Source: Chrysomallon squamiferum
Lineage: Eukaryota; Mollusca; Gastropoda; Neomphalida; Peltospiridae
Assembly (NCBI GenBank): GCA_012295275.1
Contig: CM022670.1
Coordinates: 35,397,801-35,461,800, forward strand
Length of the DNA: 64,000 nt
Reading direction: 5' to 3'
The translations under genes were made by a program, and so were the position numbers. The notes under the pieces are model-generated. The model was not told where the DNA came from. It saw nothing but the letters and a program-made list of their open reading frames with translations, and made no database searches. This document shows positions 53,480 to 64,000 of this stretch, piece by piece. Position 1 is the stretch's first letter. Each line of letters opens with the position of its first letter.

Positions 53480-53541
53480 ATTTTATTTTATTTTATTTTA
53501 TTTTATTTTATTCTTTCTTTCTTTCTTTATTTCTTTATCTA

Positions 53542-53587
<46 letters not shown>

Positions 53588-53597
53588 TTTTTTTTTA
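53480..53597. repeat. (TTTTA)n(TTTC)n(TTA)n poly-T compound
   Basis: A chain of AT-rich simple repeats. Confidence 0.9.
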
Positions 53598-54555
53598 CTG
53601 CATTAATGTAAAGCGCAATAATAAAATTATGCCTTAAGAGCAATTCTGGTTACTTAGAAACATATATCATAAATGTACAAATCATTTTGTAATAACCACA
53701 TTGCAATTTTGTGCTGGGTATGTTTATTGTCCACTTGCTTTGCTGTTCTCGTGTTTATGCTCGATTAGTTCCATTCCTCGTTGCATCTGAACCATTGATG
53801 GGTTTGTGTGTGGTATGATTTATGATATGCTTCTGTAAGAGAACTATTCAAACAGATAAGCTGAATACAGGAGTCCATCTGTGACTTTGTCTTTACCTGT
53901 CTCAGAAATAACTTTTAAAAAAGAAGAAGAAGAAGAAGAAGAAGAAGAAGAAGAAGAAAAAAAACTAAACTTTTAACAGAACATACGACCGAACTAAGTC
54001 TTGTGTGAATTGAAATAAACTATCGGAAGACAGAAATACGAGCTGACTTGCTGATGATGGTGTTTAGCGCTAGACTCCGCAGTCAGTGATAGACCAATTA
54101 CCGTCACGAAACAGCTTAAAATAAGTAATGGAAAAAATATTTTTGCTGAATAAGCAGCTAAGGAAGAAATGGTTTGGATTTTACGTAAAAATACACGGCT
54201 CGTGCAAAAAAAAATGTCTGTAACTTAATATTACGAATTTATTGCAATTCGCCATGTTGAAAGCAAGGAAGAGACAAATTTGGAAGTGACGTCACTCAAA
54301 TTAGCAAGCCAAATATGCAGCATTTACAGGAACAGGGATATAGCTTTGATAGCATGTCTCAGAACTGTTTGAGGACCATGAGTGGAAAATTATATTACTG
54401 TTAAGAGACAGAAAACATAAATCGATTGCCTAATAATGCAAGCCAGGTATTTTTAGAGATACTGCTGTTATATATATTGTTTATTTAGTAGGAAAGTATA
54501 CGAAACATTATCAGTGTAATGTATGATAATCTTTGAAATGACATGGTTAATTAGA
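53598..54555. other. Unique intronic sequence with (AAG)n
   Basis: (AAG)n at about 53922-53958. No gene seen in the rest. Confidence 0.35.
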
Positions 54556-54559
54556 AAAC

Positions 54560-54775
54560 TGTAATGGTTGTACTTGTTAAAATAATTAAAAATAGCATCT
54601 GAGTCCAAATAACTTAAAATGACTGTACTTGTTGAAATAACTAGCAATGATTCTCTTTGTTAAAATAACTTACAGTGACAGTTCTCGTTAAAATAACTAA
54701 TAAATTTCTCTGCATGCTGAAATAAATAACAATGGTTTTGTTGTTGAAATGACTAACAACGACTGTATCTGTTGC
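54560..54775. repeat. Degenerate ~37-bp tandem repeat, about 6 copies
   Basis: Units of the form TTGTTAAAATAACTAACAATGA-like (words of 20 bases or fewer shared: GTTGAAATAACTAGCAATGA at 54635) recur with 33-45 bp spacing. They alternate TTAAAATAACT and TGAAAT(A/G)ACT. Confidence 0.65.
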
Positions 54776-54879
54776 TTTGGTTAAGGTCAACGAAAAGAAA
54801 TAATTTCAGTTTCTTTTGTAGTATTTGTTTTTTTTTTTTTTTTTTTGTTTTCTTTATACGCATATAAGCTGCGTACGTA

Positions 54880-55797
54880 ATGGCTGATATGAAGATAGCA
54901 CAGTATCCAGACAAACACATACAATCGCATGTTAGGTTAAATAAATGTTAACATAATCATAGAAAGAATTTATCAACCTATCTGACAGGTGAACGCGTAT
55001 ATATATATTTAATAACGAGAACACAGAGAAAGTGACGCATGTATATGTGTAATAATTGGACAGTGATGTACTCTGATGACATCATAGAGACAAGGAAGTA
55101 AACAGTAGACACGTATATATGTTTAATAACGAGAACACAGAGAAAGTAACGAGGGTATATGTGTAATAATTAGACAGTGATGTACACTGATGACATCATA
55201 GAGACAAGGAAGTAAACAGTAGACACGTATATATGTTTAATAACGAGAACACAGAGAAAGTAGCGAGCGTATATGGTAATAATTAGACAGTGATGAACAC
55301 TGATGACATCATAGAGACAAGGAAGTAAACAGTAGACACGTATGTACATTTAATAACGAGAACACAGAGAAAGTAACGAGGGTATATGTGTAATAATTAG
55401 ACAGTGATGTACACTGATGATATCATACAAACTAGGAAGTAAACAGCAGAAAGAATTGTTAAACCATTTTGTCACGTATGTACGTTCAATAAAATAACCA
55501 GAAATCCACGTTCACTGAAGAAGTTAAAATCTAGGAAGTAAAGAGTGGAAAGCATTGTCAAACCCATTTGTCACGAATTCATAAATAATAAGCAGACTGT
55601 CACGTACACAGAGCAAGTTAGGTTAGATACTTGGAAGCTAACTGTCGAAAGAATAACCAGCTTATTTGTTACATGACAATAATAATTACATTTTTACATT
55701 TTTTGTCGTTCTTCTTATTATTATTTAAAAATATAGCTGTTTATTGTATTAAACATGGAAAAGAACAGAACATTACCCAAATTCTTCTTAAAGAAAG

Positions 55798-55843
<46 letters not shown>

Positions 55844-56190
55844 AAGAAAAACACTATGAAAATTTTATCGTCATATCTGTAAAGCATATGTGTGTAATGA
55901 ACAGTCACCTACGTCATAGACGTTAGGTTAGAAACCGAAGAAGCTAGCTGTCAAATCAAACACAAATCTATTCGTCAGGCTTGTTTAGCAACCACTCGTG
56001 CATGCAGATAAAAACGTCTTGTAAATTAGCAGTTGAAAAACGTTATCAATCCATTTTGTCAAGCAATTACGCGTGATAAAACAGACAGTGACGTACGCAG
56101 ATGCACGCTAGGTGAAAAAACTGGAGACGTTAACCGTCAAAAGATTCATTAACCTATTTGTCGCGCATGTACGTGGATTCCTTGTCATTT
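54880..56190. repeat. ~114-bp satellite: 4 homogeneous units inside diverged ones
   Basis: AATAACGAGAACACAGAGAA occurs at 55011, 55126, 55239 and 55352 (spacing 115, 113, 113). Each is followed by ACAGTGATGTACWCTGATGA and AGGAAGTAAACAG. Related, strongly diverged units lie on both sides, sharing GAAAGAATT(G/T), ACCATTTTGTCACG(T/A)ATGTACG and TAGGTTA. They run from about 54880 to 56190, interrupted at 55798-55842 by an A homopolymer. Confidence 0.85.
55798..55852. repeat. A homopolymer, about 43 bp
   Basis: Inside the diverged part of the 114-bp satellite. Confidence 0.95.
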
Positions 56191-56720
56191 CTACGCCGAT
56201 AGAGAATCGATGACCAAAAACTAGTAATAAATAGTTTGAAGTCTCATGCAGCCATAACAGATTTCCAAGAGAGTTTGGGTAATCTGCGAGTTTTTATTAT
56301 TATTTTTGTATTTTTTGTATTTGTATTTTTTTATTTTTTTTTATCCTGCTGAATACAATAAAGAGGCAAGACAGAAAAGCCGCGACTGAGACGGTTGATG
56401 TTTATGTTCTTGATATCGATCCTGGCGATGTTGGTAATATGACGTTAGGACAGTGAAAAGGGTCAATGGCCGAGTGACCAGATAACACTAAGAAAATCAT
56501 GTCTGGCACATCACGGGACTCGCCAGAAAGGTGGGGAGGAAGAACCTCTCTGCGACTGTTTCAGCGAAATGAGAGGCTATCAAAATTAATGTGTCTGCAG
56601 TGTTATTGGGAGATACACACATCTGTTACACATGATGGCATTTATTTTAGTTTTACTACATTATATCTAAAATTTTAACTACACCGTCCTTTGAATTGAT
56701 AATTAATTTTGTTACGGTTG
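56191..56720. other. Unique intronic sequence
   Basis: A T-rich patch near 56297-56343. The 56350-56620 part is GC-richer without a recognisable gene. Confidence 0.3.
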
Positions 56721-56914
56721 AGGGTTCTTTATGGATATAATTTGCATGGATGAAAGAACAAAAAAAAATAAAAAAGTACTCAGTCTTTTGTTGACTGAAA
56801 ACGTGGAAAGAAAACCTTTAGATGATACTCTTCGATTAGCATTAAAAAAGTATTTTATCAGCACCATCCCATAGACTGGAAAATGTATGCAATGCTTTTG
56901 ACTAACCAACGAGA

Positions 56915-56990
56915 AATAGCCTATGGATCCCCAATGGATATTTGAGTTACAGTTCACTAGTCTAACCACTTAGCTACTAATTGCTCCTAT
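56915..56990 (-). mobile_element. Relic of a tRNA-derived SINE head
   Basis: On the minus strand TAGCTAAGTGGTTAGAC (complement of about 56960-56976) fits the pol III A box. TTGGGGATCCATAGG (about 56921-56935) lies where a B box would be, roughly 30 bp on. The anticodon-arm region lies between them. The whole resembles a decayed tRNA-like head. No tail or target-site duplication was identified, so the full extent is unknown. Confidence 0.4.
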
Positions 56991-57205
56991 TATTGGTTTA
57001 TTCCTGTATTTTTGGTCATATACTTGTAATTAAACACATCGATGTAAAGTTTTACTTTTCATATTGAAATATCTCTGCACGTGCTTATGTCAAGTTTTCT
57101 TTCTTTCTTACGATGGTAATGATAACGATCATTAAATTGTTGTTGTTATTATTATTAACTTCATCATAATCAACATTTTTTTTTTTTTTTTGCTATTGTT
57201 TTTGC
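56991..57205. other. AT-rich intronic sequence
   Basis: T run near 57177-57191. Nothing else recognised. Confidence 0.3.
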
Positions 57206-57206
57206 T

Positions 57207-57208
57207 AT

Positions 57209-57255
<47 letters not shown>

Positions 57256-57270
57256 TTATTATCATTAAAA

Positions 57271-57326
<56 letters not shown>
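57207..57326. repeat. (TTTA)n and (TTA)n
   Basis: About 48 bp of TTTA, then TTA from 57273. Confidence 0.9.
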
Positions 57327-57331
<5 letters not shown>

Positions 57332-57448
57332 CACATCATAAAGATTTCACGGAGAATAACAAAGATTTTAAGATAATTCTTGCACAATAACATACCATGA
57401 ATAATAATAATAATAATAATAATAATGTCTGGAAGCAAGAACAAAAAA

Positions 57449-57482
<34 letters not shown>

Positions 57483-57548
57483 CACATCATAAAGATTTCA
57501 CGGAGAATAACAAAGATGTTAAGATAATTCTTGCACAATAACGTACCA

Positions 57549-57608
<60 letters not shown>

Positions 57609-57625
57609 TCTGGAAGCAAGAAAAA
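57327..57625. repeat. ~150-bp direct duplication bounded by TTA and AAT microsatellites
   Basis: The segment TACACATCATAAAGATTTCA ... ACCATGAATAAT followed by (AAT)n and GTCTGGAAGCAAGAA is present at 57329-57444 and again at 57480-57624. The copies differ by a few bases and by AAT length. Confidence 0.9.
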
Positions 57626-57639
57626 AAACAAAAAACAAC

Positions 57640-58060
57640 TCACATACGGGTTTTTACATTTTCCTCTCTTTCTCCTTCAAAACTTAAAACCGGTGATTTC
57701 TCGTCCCTCGCGAGATCTCACGCCGCACTTCCGGCCTGTGTCGAAAGATTAGTGCAGACGACCAAGAAGTCAAGACAACATATTGATATCAGTTATCGCG
57801 TCCCTTAAACTCCACACATTAGCCAGTCTCTGAATACAGCGTGCATTTTAAGCCGTTGAACACGCCGAGCCAGCGTCTCCGTGCATCCAGCAAATGAAAT
57901 GGCCGTCACTTGCATTAGCCATTGTGACATGCGCTATCGCAGCGGGAAAATTCGGTTTTGTCACGCTAATCTTTAATCGTTAAAATCATGTTAATATCAA
58001 TCATTTGGCTGGCAGCAGATTGATGCAGTTCTCTTGTACGATGGATGATAAAAAGTCGCA
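57640..58060. other. GC-richer unique island with promoter-like motifs
   Basis: CTCGCGAGA (57707-57715) and ACTTCCGG (57727-57734) lie 11 bp apart, a pairing seen in TATA-less promoters. The rest is unique and CpG-containing. It could be an internal promoter, enhancer or conserved element. No coding frame is supported. Confidence 0.4.
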
Positions 58061-58111
58061 GTTTTACTTCTCTCTGGTTTATTAGAATATTGTCGTTAAA
58101 TAGATTTACCG

Positions 58112-58300
58112 TATTTTTTTTTTTTTTTTTTTTTTTTTGTTGTTTTGTCTAATCTCATACATACACACACGTGAATACACATACTTACACACGCACACGC
58201 ACATACATGCATACATTCGTACATTCATATTTACACACATACATACAGTGACGCATACACGCATGTACATGTACACTATCCATATACACAGCAACATACA
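58112..58300. repeat. poly-T then degenerate (CATA)n
   Basis: T homopolymer 58113-58138, then ACAC/ACATAC steps to about 58290. Confidence 0.85.
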
Positions 58301-61005
58301 TTTTCTTCAAGTAATAATAATATATGAAGTTCATTATTCTGATCACGAGCCTACGAGACTACGAAGTTACATCTAATCAACTTTATTGTTGTTGTGTTGT
58401 GTTTATCACTGGGTTACAGTTTACGTCGAATTTCTTAGGTCAGTATATTAGGTCAGTCTTTTGTGTGTTGTCCAGCGATTTGTTTTCATTCAGACGTGTC
58501 ATTAAGGAATTACAAAGTGTTTCTCAGCTGCCAGTAAATCAATGCAAGGACAAGATATGAAATTAGTATAAATCAGTAGTTTCTAGGAGTAATCCTCGCT
58601 ATTGTTTTGTTTTCTTTTGTTTATTGTACTGCCTGATCATACTGTAATGTGCTGTCGTTTTAAAGCGTTCGTTTTGTTACTGATCACATTTCTTACATGT
58701 CAAGCTTAAACAAAACAAAAACAAGATCTGGTTTATTAAACGAAACGAGACATTATCTTCAAAATATTCTCGTTTGATATCCCTTCTGTATATTATACTG
58801 TGACATGATAAAGTGAAGAAAAAAAAAAAAAAAAAAAAAAGAAAACAGGTTGGAAAAAAAAAAAAAAAAGAAAAAGAAAAAGAAAACACTGCATCAACGA
58901 AAATCTATTAGGCATCCCTCTGCGTGCCTCGAATCAGCTTCGTCATCATTCCAACAGCCAATCAAATGAACACATGGCGAGCGCTGTTTGGCTTTATTGT
59001 CACCAAGGTTTCGGTTGTTATCTTATGTAAGTCAGATGCGTTTAATTTTAATCCTCTAACAATGACCTTTTGAGAAATGAAAACGGCGTCTGAACAAGAC
59101 TCGTTCGTGACGTAGAAGATAGTGATAATGTTTCGTTTGCTTCGTGTTGTATCGATCGCGGTAGGTTCCACCAACATGATCAGCCTTGGTTCGGGTCTGC
59201 CAGTGATAGAGCCTAGTCTGTGAATGCAAGCCTCAAGCAGTGGACGGTAGAAATCTGTGTGACAAACCGCCAGTCGGCCATTGTGGAAACAGGAATGCGT
59301 CGAGAGAGAATGGGAATGGTGCTATGTCGAAACGTGGAACTCTCACTAAGCTAATGTTTCCATAATCTGATCGCGCTGGTGTTTTATAAGGAGACATTGT
59401 TTAGCTGTGGTGATTTGGTGACAGCTGACAAGAAAGTTATCTACATTAACATCTACAGGTGCATAACAGGTCGGTGTATTATATTTATCGTTAAGAACGA
59501 AAAAAAAAAAAAAAAAAAGAAAAAATAATAGATTTTATTTATTTTGATTCGGAAAATGTACAGGAAACTGTTTTTACAATGTAGCACTGGGCTCTGTATA
59601 TGTCTGCAGAGGATTCCGTGTTCGCGGTGGTTCTGAAGATGTAAATCTCAGTCAGTTTTAATGACAGTGCTTCGTTTTATTTTTCTATAATTTTTCCTAT
59701 TGATAAAACAAAACAAAAATCAACAAAGCAATTTACGTTTGCAGAGATGTATTTGCTTGCTTATTATCCCAGCTCGATTCACCCATGACGGATGGTTTTA
59801 AACCCAATCAATTACGTTTCACAAAAGTTGAAACCAGTTCACGAGCACGATCATTTCAGGTCGAATTAATGGAATGACTGGCAGAAGAAAATTGTCTGCT
59901 TCTTAATTTGACGTGTATTGATAATTACTTCTTTGACAAAAAAAAAAAAAAGGTGGTCTTTAATTCCTGGGTTCTGTCGAATTTTGGATTACAAACGCCG
60001 GTGTGTTTCTGAATGAGAAAAAGCTCATCTCGGGATTTCGAAATGTAAAGAATTGCCGTCATTCGTTTCGAAAAGGATTATAGCTTCACGTCACGCGATG
60101 TTTGCAGTGTAATTGTTTGTAGCAAGTTTTCAGGTTTGTACACGGATATTCTGTGGTAAAGAGGCAGGCATTTTTTTTTCAGGTGCTAATAAGGAACGTA
60201 ACAGCAGCTAATTTATCTGAATTCTTCACAAATGGTTCTGCATACGTATTTCATAACAGACCTGTAAATTATAATTATTTAGTGTGTAGTGCTACTGAAT
60301 ATTCTGAGACGTTACCGGAATATACTGTTGTTTTTCGTTATTTTTATTTATATATTTTTTTTAATTATTATTATTATTATTATTTTGTTTTGTTTTTTTG
60401 TTAAACTACTGCGTTTTAGCAATGGTTTCTGGGGTATAGAGATCAGACTAGTTTCCCAGACAGGATTTATTTGTTCCTGGTTTTACTGGGTTTTTACTAG
60501 CAGTAGGAAACTATTGTTAATTGGCTAATTAATGTTTTCATGTTGCACCTGCAGGTCTGCTAATTTTCTGATCCTTACACAACAACGGTTTGTACTTCGT
60601 TTCGAGGAAATATTTTTACATTTCTGTTAATTTTTTCAATTACAGCTATATTTCTGAATCACTTTATTACACCTAACTATACGTTATATAAAACACGTGC
60701 AGTATAAACCGAATCTATACTGCGAATGACAGGTGAGTTTCAAACCGTTTTCTCTAGTGATTGGATGGATACCTGTGTATAAAGTGTATTGCAGTACATC
60801 TGTCTCTTCCGTCTTGTCCATGAAAACGTTTCTGCAGTCATGATAATGGATGAAGATTTACCGTAACTCAACTTGTAGATATTTAGCTTGGTAATTTGTA
60901 TTAACACTGCTTTTCGCTGATTCAAAAACATCTTCCAATATGTGATACAATTTTTCCAAACAGTTTTTTTAAAATGATTTATTAAAACATCAACCTTTGA
61001 AGCTT
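58301..61005. other. Long unique intronic stretch, no gene seen
   Basis: Repeat-poor apart from A runs at about 58819-58840, 58855-58869 and 59500-59518 and a T/TTA patch at 60355-60385. TTAGGTCAGT is repeated near 58434 and 58447. CpG-containing unique sequence at 58900-59460 and 59960-60200 could hold regulatory elements. No exon with convincing splice sites was recognised. Confidence 0.35.
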
Positions 61006-61008
61006 GTC

Positions 61009-61080
61009 AAAAAAAAAAAAAAAAAAAAATAAAATAAAATAAAATAAAATAAAATAAAATAAAATAAAATAAAATAAAAA
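61009..61080. repeat. A-run and (AAAAT)n
   Basis: About 20 A's followed by about ten AAAAT units. Confidence 0.95.
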
Positions 61081-62235
61081 TTCTAACTGTAATAATTAAA
61101 AACAGCAACATAGTAACTGTTGACCCAAAACACGGCATTGTGATATTTTCAGATTTACTACGACGACAATCGGTCAAATTTGTGATCAGCTCATTTCTCT
61201 TCCAAACGAACGCGGTTGGTCTTCTGCAGGTGGGAACAACCCACCTCATTACGCCGATTGTTAAAACTGTTAGTTCACAGGAGACGTGTACGTACGTACC
61301 ACTGTGGATAAACTCTCGTGAACATTCTCGAAATTCAGTTCTAATGCCGAGCTGATTCATCATCATCATCGGCATCCTCAAACCAAAATTCTCTACCCAC
61401 CAGTTTTTAACTGTTCGTTATATGCCGATTAAACGATTTGTCTCTGGCTTAGACTACTTCTATTCAAAAAAAAACCTCCAATCTGCGAAATGATAGATCT
61501 GCTGGAATATTTCTGTGTGTGCTGCAATTATCATTACGGGATCGAAGTGAAATGATTTGTTGACGGTTATTTTGGAATCAGATCTGAATGCTCGCTAAGC
61601 GCTCCCGTGTATAACTGCGAAGAGTGCATACGGTGATTCGGTTTATAAGGAGATCCAGTTAAGTGATTAGCTGGGGTGTGAGCTCGCCTGATCCGTTATT
61701 CACGCTAGCTGTCAGTTTAACTTCCCAATGCTAACGAGCGAATTCTGTGAACGCAGATTCCTTCGGAGACTCATTGCTTCTTACTGACGACTTATTAGAT
61801 TTTCGAAAAACGCGGCAGCCTGGAAACGAGAAGATAATAAGCATTACAACGGAGAGCACATTTTCCCTAGCTGTCAGACTTTCATACCGAATTCGAGAAA
61901 TTCTTGTCAGGAAACAAAAACGACGCACGCGTCTACCAGCAGGAATTAAGTAGTATTTTAATGATTATCAGGTGTTACATGTAAATTATACAAATATATA
62001 TATATATATATCGAAGGTCTCTGTGGTCCATTAGTTGTTTTGTTGTGTGTATGTAAAAGATATATATATATAAAAAAGAAAACAAAACTGAATTATAAAA
62101 AAAATACTAATTGGAATACATCTGTCACAATAAGACTGAGTACAATCTGTGCTCATCTTAGCAGCAAAGCTGGAGTTTACGCTGAACAGAAGTAAATTGA
62201 AAACGATGGCCTGGCTGTTTAAGAGGTTTGTTTCC
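61081..62235. other. Unique intronic sequence, no gene seen
   Basis: 61140-61950 is repeat-free and GC-richer. Frames on both strands lack recognisable domains. TA runs lie near 62000 and 62060. AGGTCTCTGTGGTCCATTAG near 62015 is faintly tRNA-like. Confidence 0.35.
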
Positions 62236-62236
62236 T

Positions 62237-62378
62237 TATTATTATTATTATTATTATTATAGCTACTACTACTACTACGTCTATTACTATTATCATTATC
62301 ATTATATTACCATTATTATAATTATTAGCATCATTGTCATCATTCTTCTTATTATTATTAGCATCGTCAACATCATCA

Positions 62379-62460
<82 letters not shown>

Positions 62461-62462
62461 GA
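62237..62462. repeat. (TTA)n/(ACT)/(ATC)n array
   Basis: TTA, short ACT and ATC patches, then about 80 bp of pure TTA to 62460. Confidence 0.9.
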
Positions 62463-62624
62463 TTATTTAAAGAAAAAAGACTTTGTAAAACCATGGTAAG
62501 CAGCCATTCACTCCAATTGTCTGCCTGTGTATCCATAGTTATATATATTAATATACTGTCTTATTACATATTTCTATCTCTGTTTTTCTTTCCCTCACTC
62601 TCTATCTGCACCCCATGCTTAATG

Positions 62625-62727
62625 GCATACATATACATACATTCATACATAAACATACACCCAAACACATATACGTAATATATACACAGATACATGCATA
62701 CACAGGTACATGATACATACATGCATG

Positions 62728-62791
<64 letters not shown>

Positions 62792-62851
62792 CACACACAG
62801 TATTTTATACATGCTTTTTTTTTTTTGTTTTTTTTTTTTTTTTATTTTTTT

Positions 62852-62914
<63 letters not shown>

Positions 62915-63000
62915 TTTATTTTGTTTGTTTGTTTGCTTCAAACAGACCAGCATGTATACATACAAATAAAAAAAAAAAATAAAAAAAAAAGATAAAAAAA
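62625..63000. repeat. (CATA)n, (CA)n, poly-T and (TTA)n cluster
   Basis: CATA-rich from 62627, (CA)n at 62742-62780, T runs at 62815-62862, TTA 62863-62912, A-rich from 62968. Confidence 0.9.
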
Positions 63001-63590
63001 AACATCAATTTTCTTTCTATTTCTCTCTTGTGGTAAACTCCCAGTTTTTTGTGTATTTATATATGATAGAAAAAATAACTAATGTAGCAGTTTTTAATCC
63101 GAGATCAAGTAACCTGAGACACTCACAGATAATGTGGGTGGAGATCTTGTTTAATGTGGGAGGAAACATGAATGGGTCTTAGTTTAACAAAATGAAGCTT
63201 GTTAGATAGAACCGTGATATACATTCAGTATTGATCTTCTTTCTTTTCTTTTTAACGATCTTTTTTTTTTTTTTTTTTTTTTTTTTCTTTTCATTTGTTT
63301 TTTGATGGGACTGGGGAATAATTGTTTGGGGGTTAATTTGGTACTGATGGCGTCATTACTTTTTCTATTTATTATTATTATTATTATTATATTTATTTAT
63401 TTATTTATTTATTTATGTTTTTGTTTGGTTTTCGTTTTTCATTTGATTATTTCCTTCAGAGACAGAACAAACAAGATATTTCTGTTTTTGCAGTATTCAA
63501 AGATGGTTACCTTTTTTGATTTTGTAGGGTAAAATGTGTAATAACGAAATATAAAATATAATATTAAATAGTGTTTCATACTTCATTTGT
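63001..63590. other. AT-rich intronic sequence
   Basis: T homopolymer about 63261-63286 and (TTA)/(TTTA)n 63370-63416. No gene seen. Confidence 0.35.
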
Positions 63591-63595
63591 TATTC

Positions 63596-63598
<3 letters not shown>

Positions 63599-63647
<49 letters not shown>

Positions 63648-63652
63648 GACAC

Positions 63653-63702
<50 letters not shown>
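63599..63702. repeat. (CA)n microsatellite, two blocks
   Basis: Two CA blocks of about 44 bp separated by GACAGACACAA. Confidence 0.95.
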
Positions 63703-63704
<2 letters not shown>

Positions 63705-64000
63705 TCATTTGTAACGATAAACTCTGTTTCATAGATTAATTCATGGCAGTTTTGGGTTTCCTTTTCCATGTTCGTACCCACTGGAATGTCACCATATAAC
63801 GTGCAGAAAATCCTTTTGTTTCTTCCTAATTCTAGCATTTACTGAACTGCATGTTTGAACCGTTCACTTAGATATAAGCATCATTAAAAGAAATCATAAG
63901 TATTGTAAATTAACCTTTAGGCAAAGAAGTTTAAGTTACAGTGCTTTTAAGTTGAAGTTTTTTTATTACTGCTTGTTGTTGGTATGTGTTTTAAAAGAAT
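63703..64000. other. Unique sequence to the window end
   Basis: No exon, RNA gene or repeat recognised. Confidence 0.3.

Noticed and set aside
61007-61381. 124-residue minus-strand open frame
   Set aside because: Its C-terminal part is the complement of an AAAAT repeat, the rest has no recognisable domain, and an unrelated + frame overlaps it.
62005-62050. tRNA-like AGGTCTCTGTGGTCCATTAG as a SINE or tRNA gene
   Set aside because: Only one box-like word is present, with no B box or cloverleaf downstream.

Overview
The window looks like a large, AT-rich, invertebrate nuclear genome: very long introns and intergenic DNA, little protein-coding sequence, and an exceptional load of simple-sequence DNA. 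That DNA includes (CT/GA)n tracts of 50 to about 165 bp, (GT/CA)n, (TATG)n, (TTTA)n, (TTA)n, (ACT/AGT)n and poly-A/T. The texture plus the one recognisable exon suggest a lophotrochozoan, most likely a cephalopod mollusc such as an octopus. That assignment is inference; no ribosomal or mitochondrial marker is present. No bacterial, organellar or viral gene organisation was seen.

I can support only one protein-coding segment. A 167-bp exon at 36395-36561 (+) begins with ATG directly after a good splice acceptor and ends at a consensus GTAAGT donor. It encodes a Ser/Arg-rich N-terminus ending in Gly-Cys-Cys-Phe-Cys-(Trp). This matches the start of the cysteine-string palmitoylation motif of RZ-subfamily regulators of G-protein signalling (RGS17/RGS19/RGS20). 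The rest of the cysteine string and the RGS domain are not visible downstream, so the next coding exon probably lies more than 27 kb away, beyond the window. Sequence upstream of 36395 would then be 5' intron, untranslated exon or intergenic DNA, and 36562-64000 would be first coding intron. A candidate promoter (ETS, GC-box, YY1-like and CCAAT motifs) lies at 29690-29880, about 6.5 kb upstream of the exon.

Layout. 1-13.6 kb: low-complexity DNA with unique islands, a 22-bp tandem array (7090-7366) and a GT/GA/CT cassette (12.5 kb) whose twin lies at 20.4 kb. 13.6-15.6 kb: a unique island followed by a 1.2-kb 14-bp minisatellite that is open in all three forward frames. 15.6-34 kb: TTTA, TTA, AGT and CT microsatellites alternating with GC-richer unique islands (16.5, 18.4, 25.0, 27.7, 29.7 and 33.4 kb). 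34.2-34.98 kb: a degenerate 78-bp satellite. 35.8-37.4 kb: the RGS exon flanked by small tandem duplications. 37.4-64 kb: the presumed intron. It holds an AGT array with 120-bp higher-order periodicity, a large ACT array, a near-perfect 59-bp-arm inverted repeat (43.6 kb), three roughly 420-bp satellite units with a structure-conserving palindrome (48.2-49.2 kb), a roughly 114-bp degenerate satellite (54.9-56.2 kb) and a probable tRNA-derived SINE relic (56.9 kb).

Most long open reading frames here are translations of microsatellites and are not genes. No tRNA, rRNA, CRISPR array or intact transposon was recognised.
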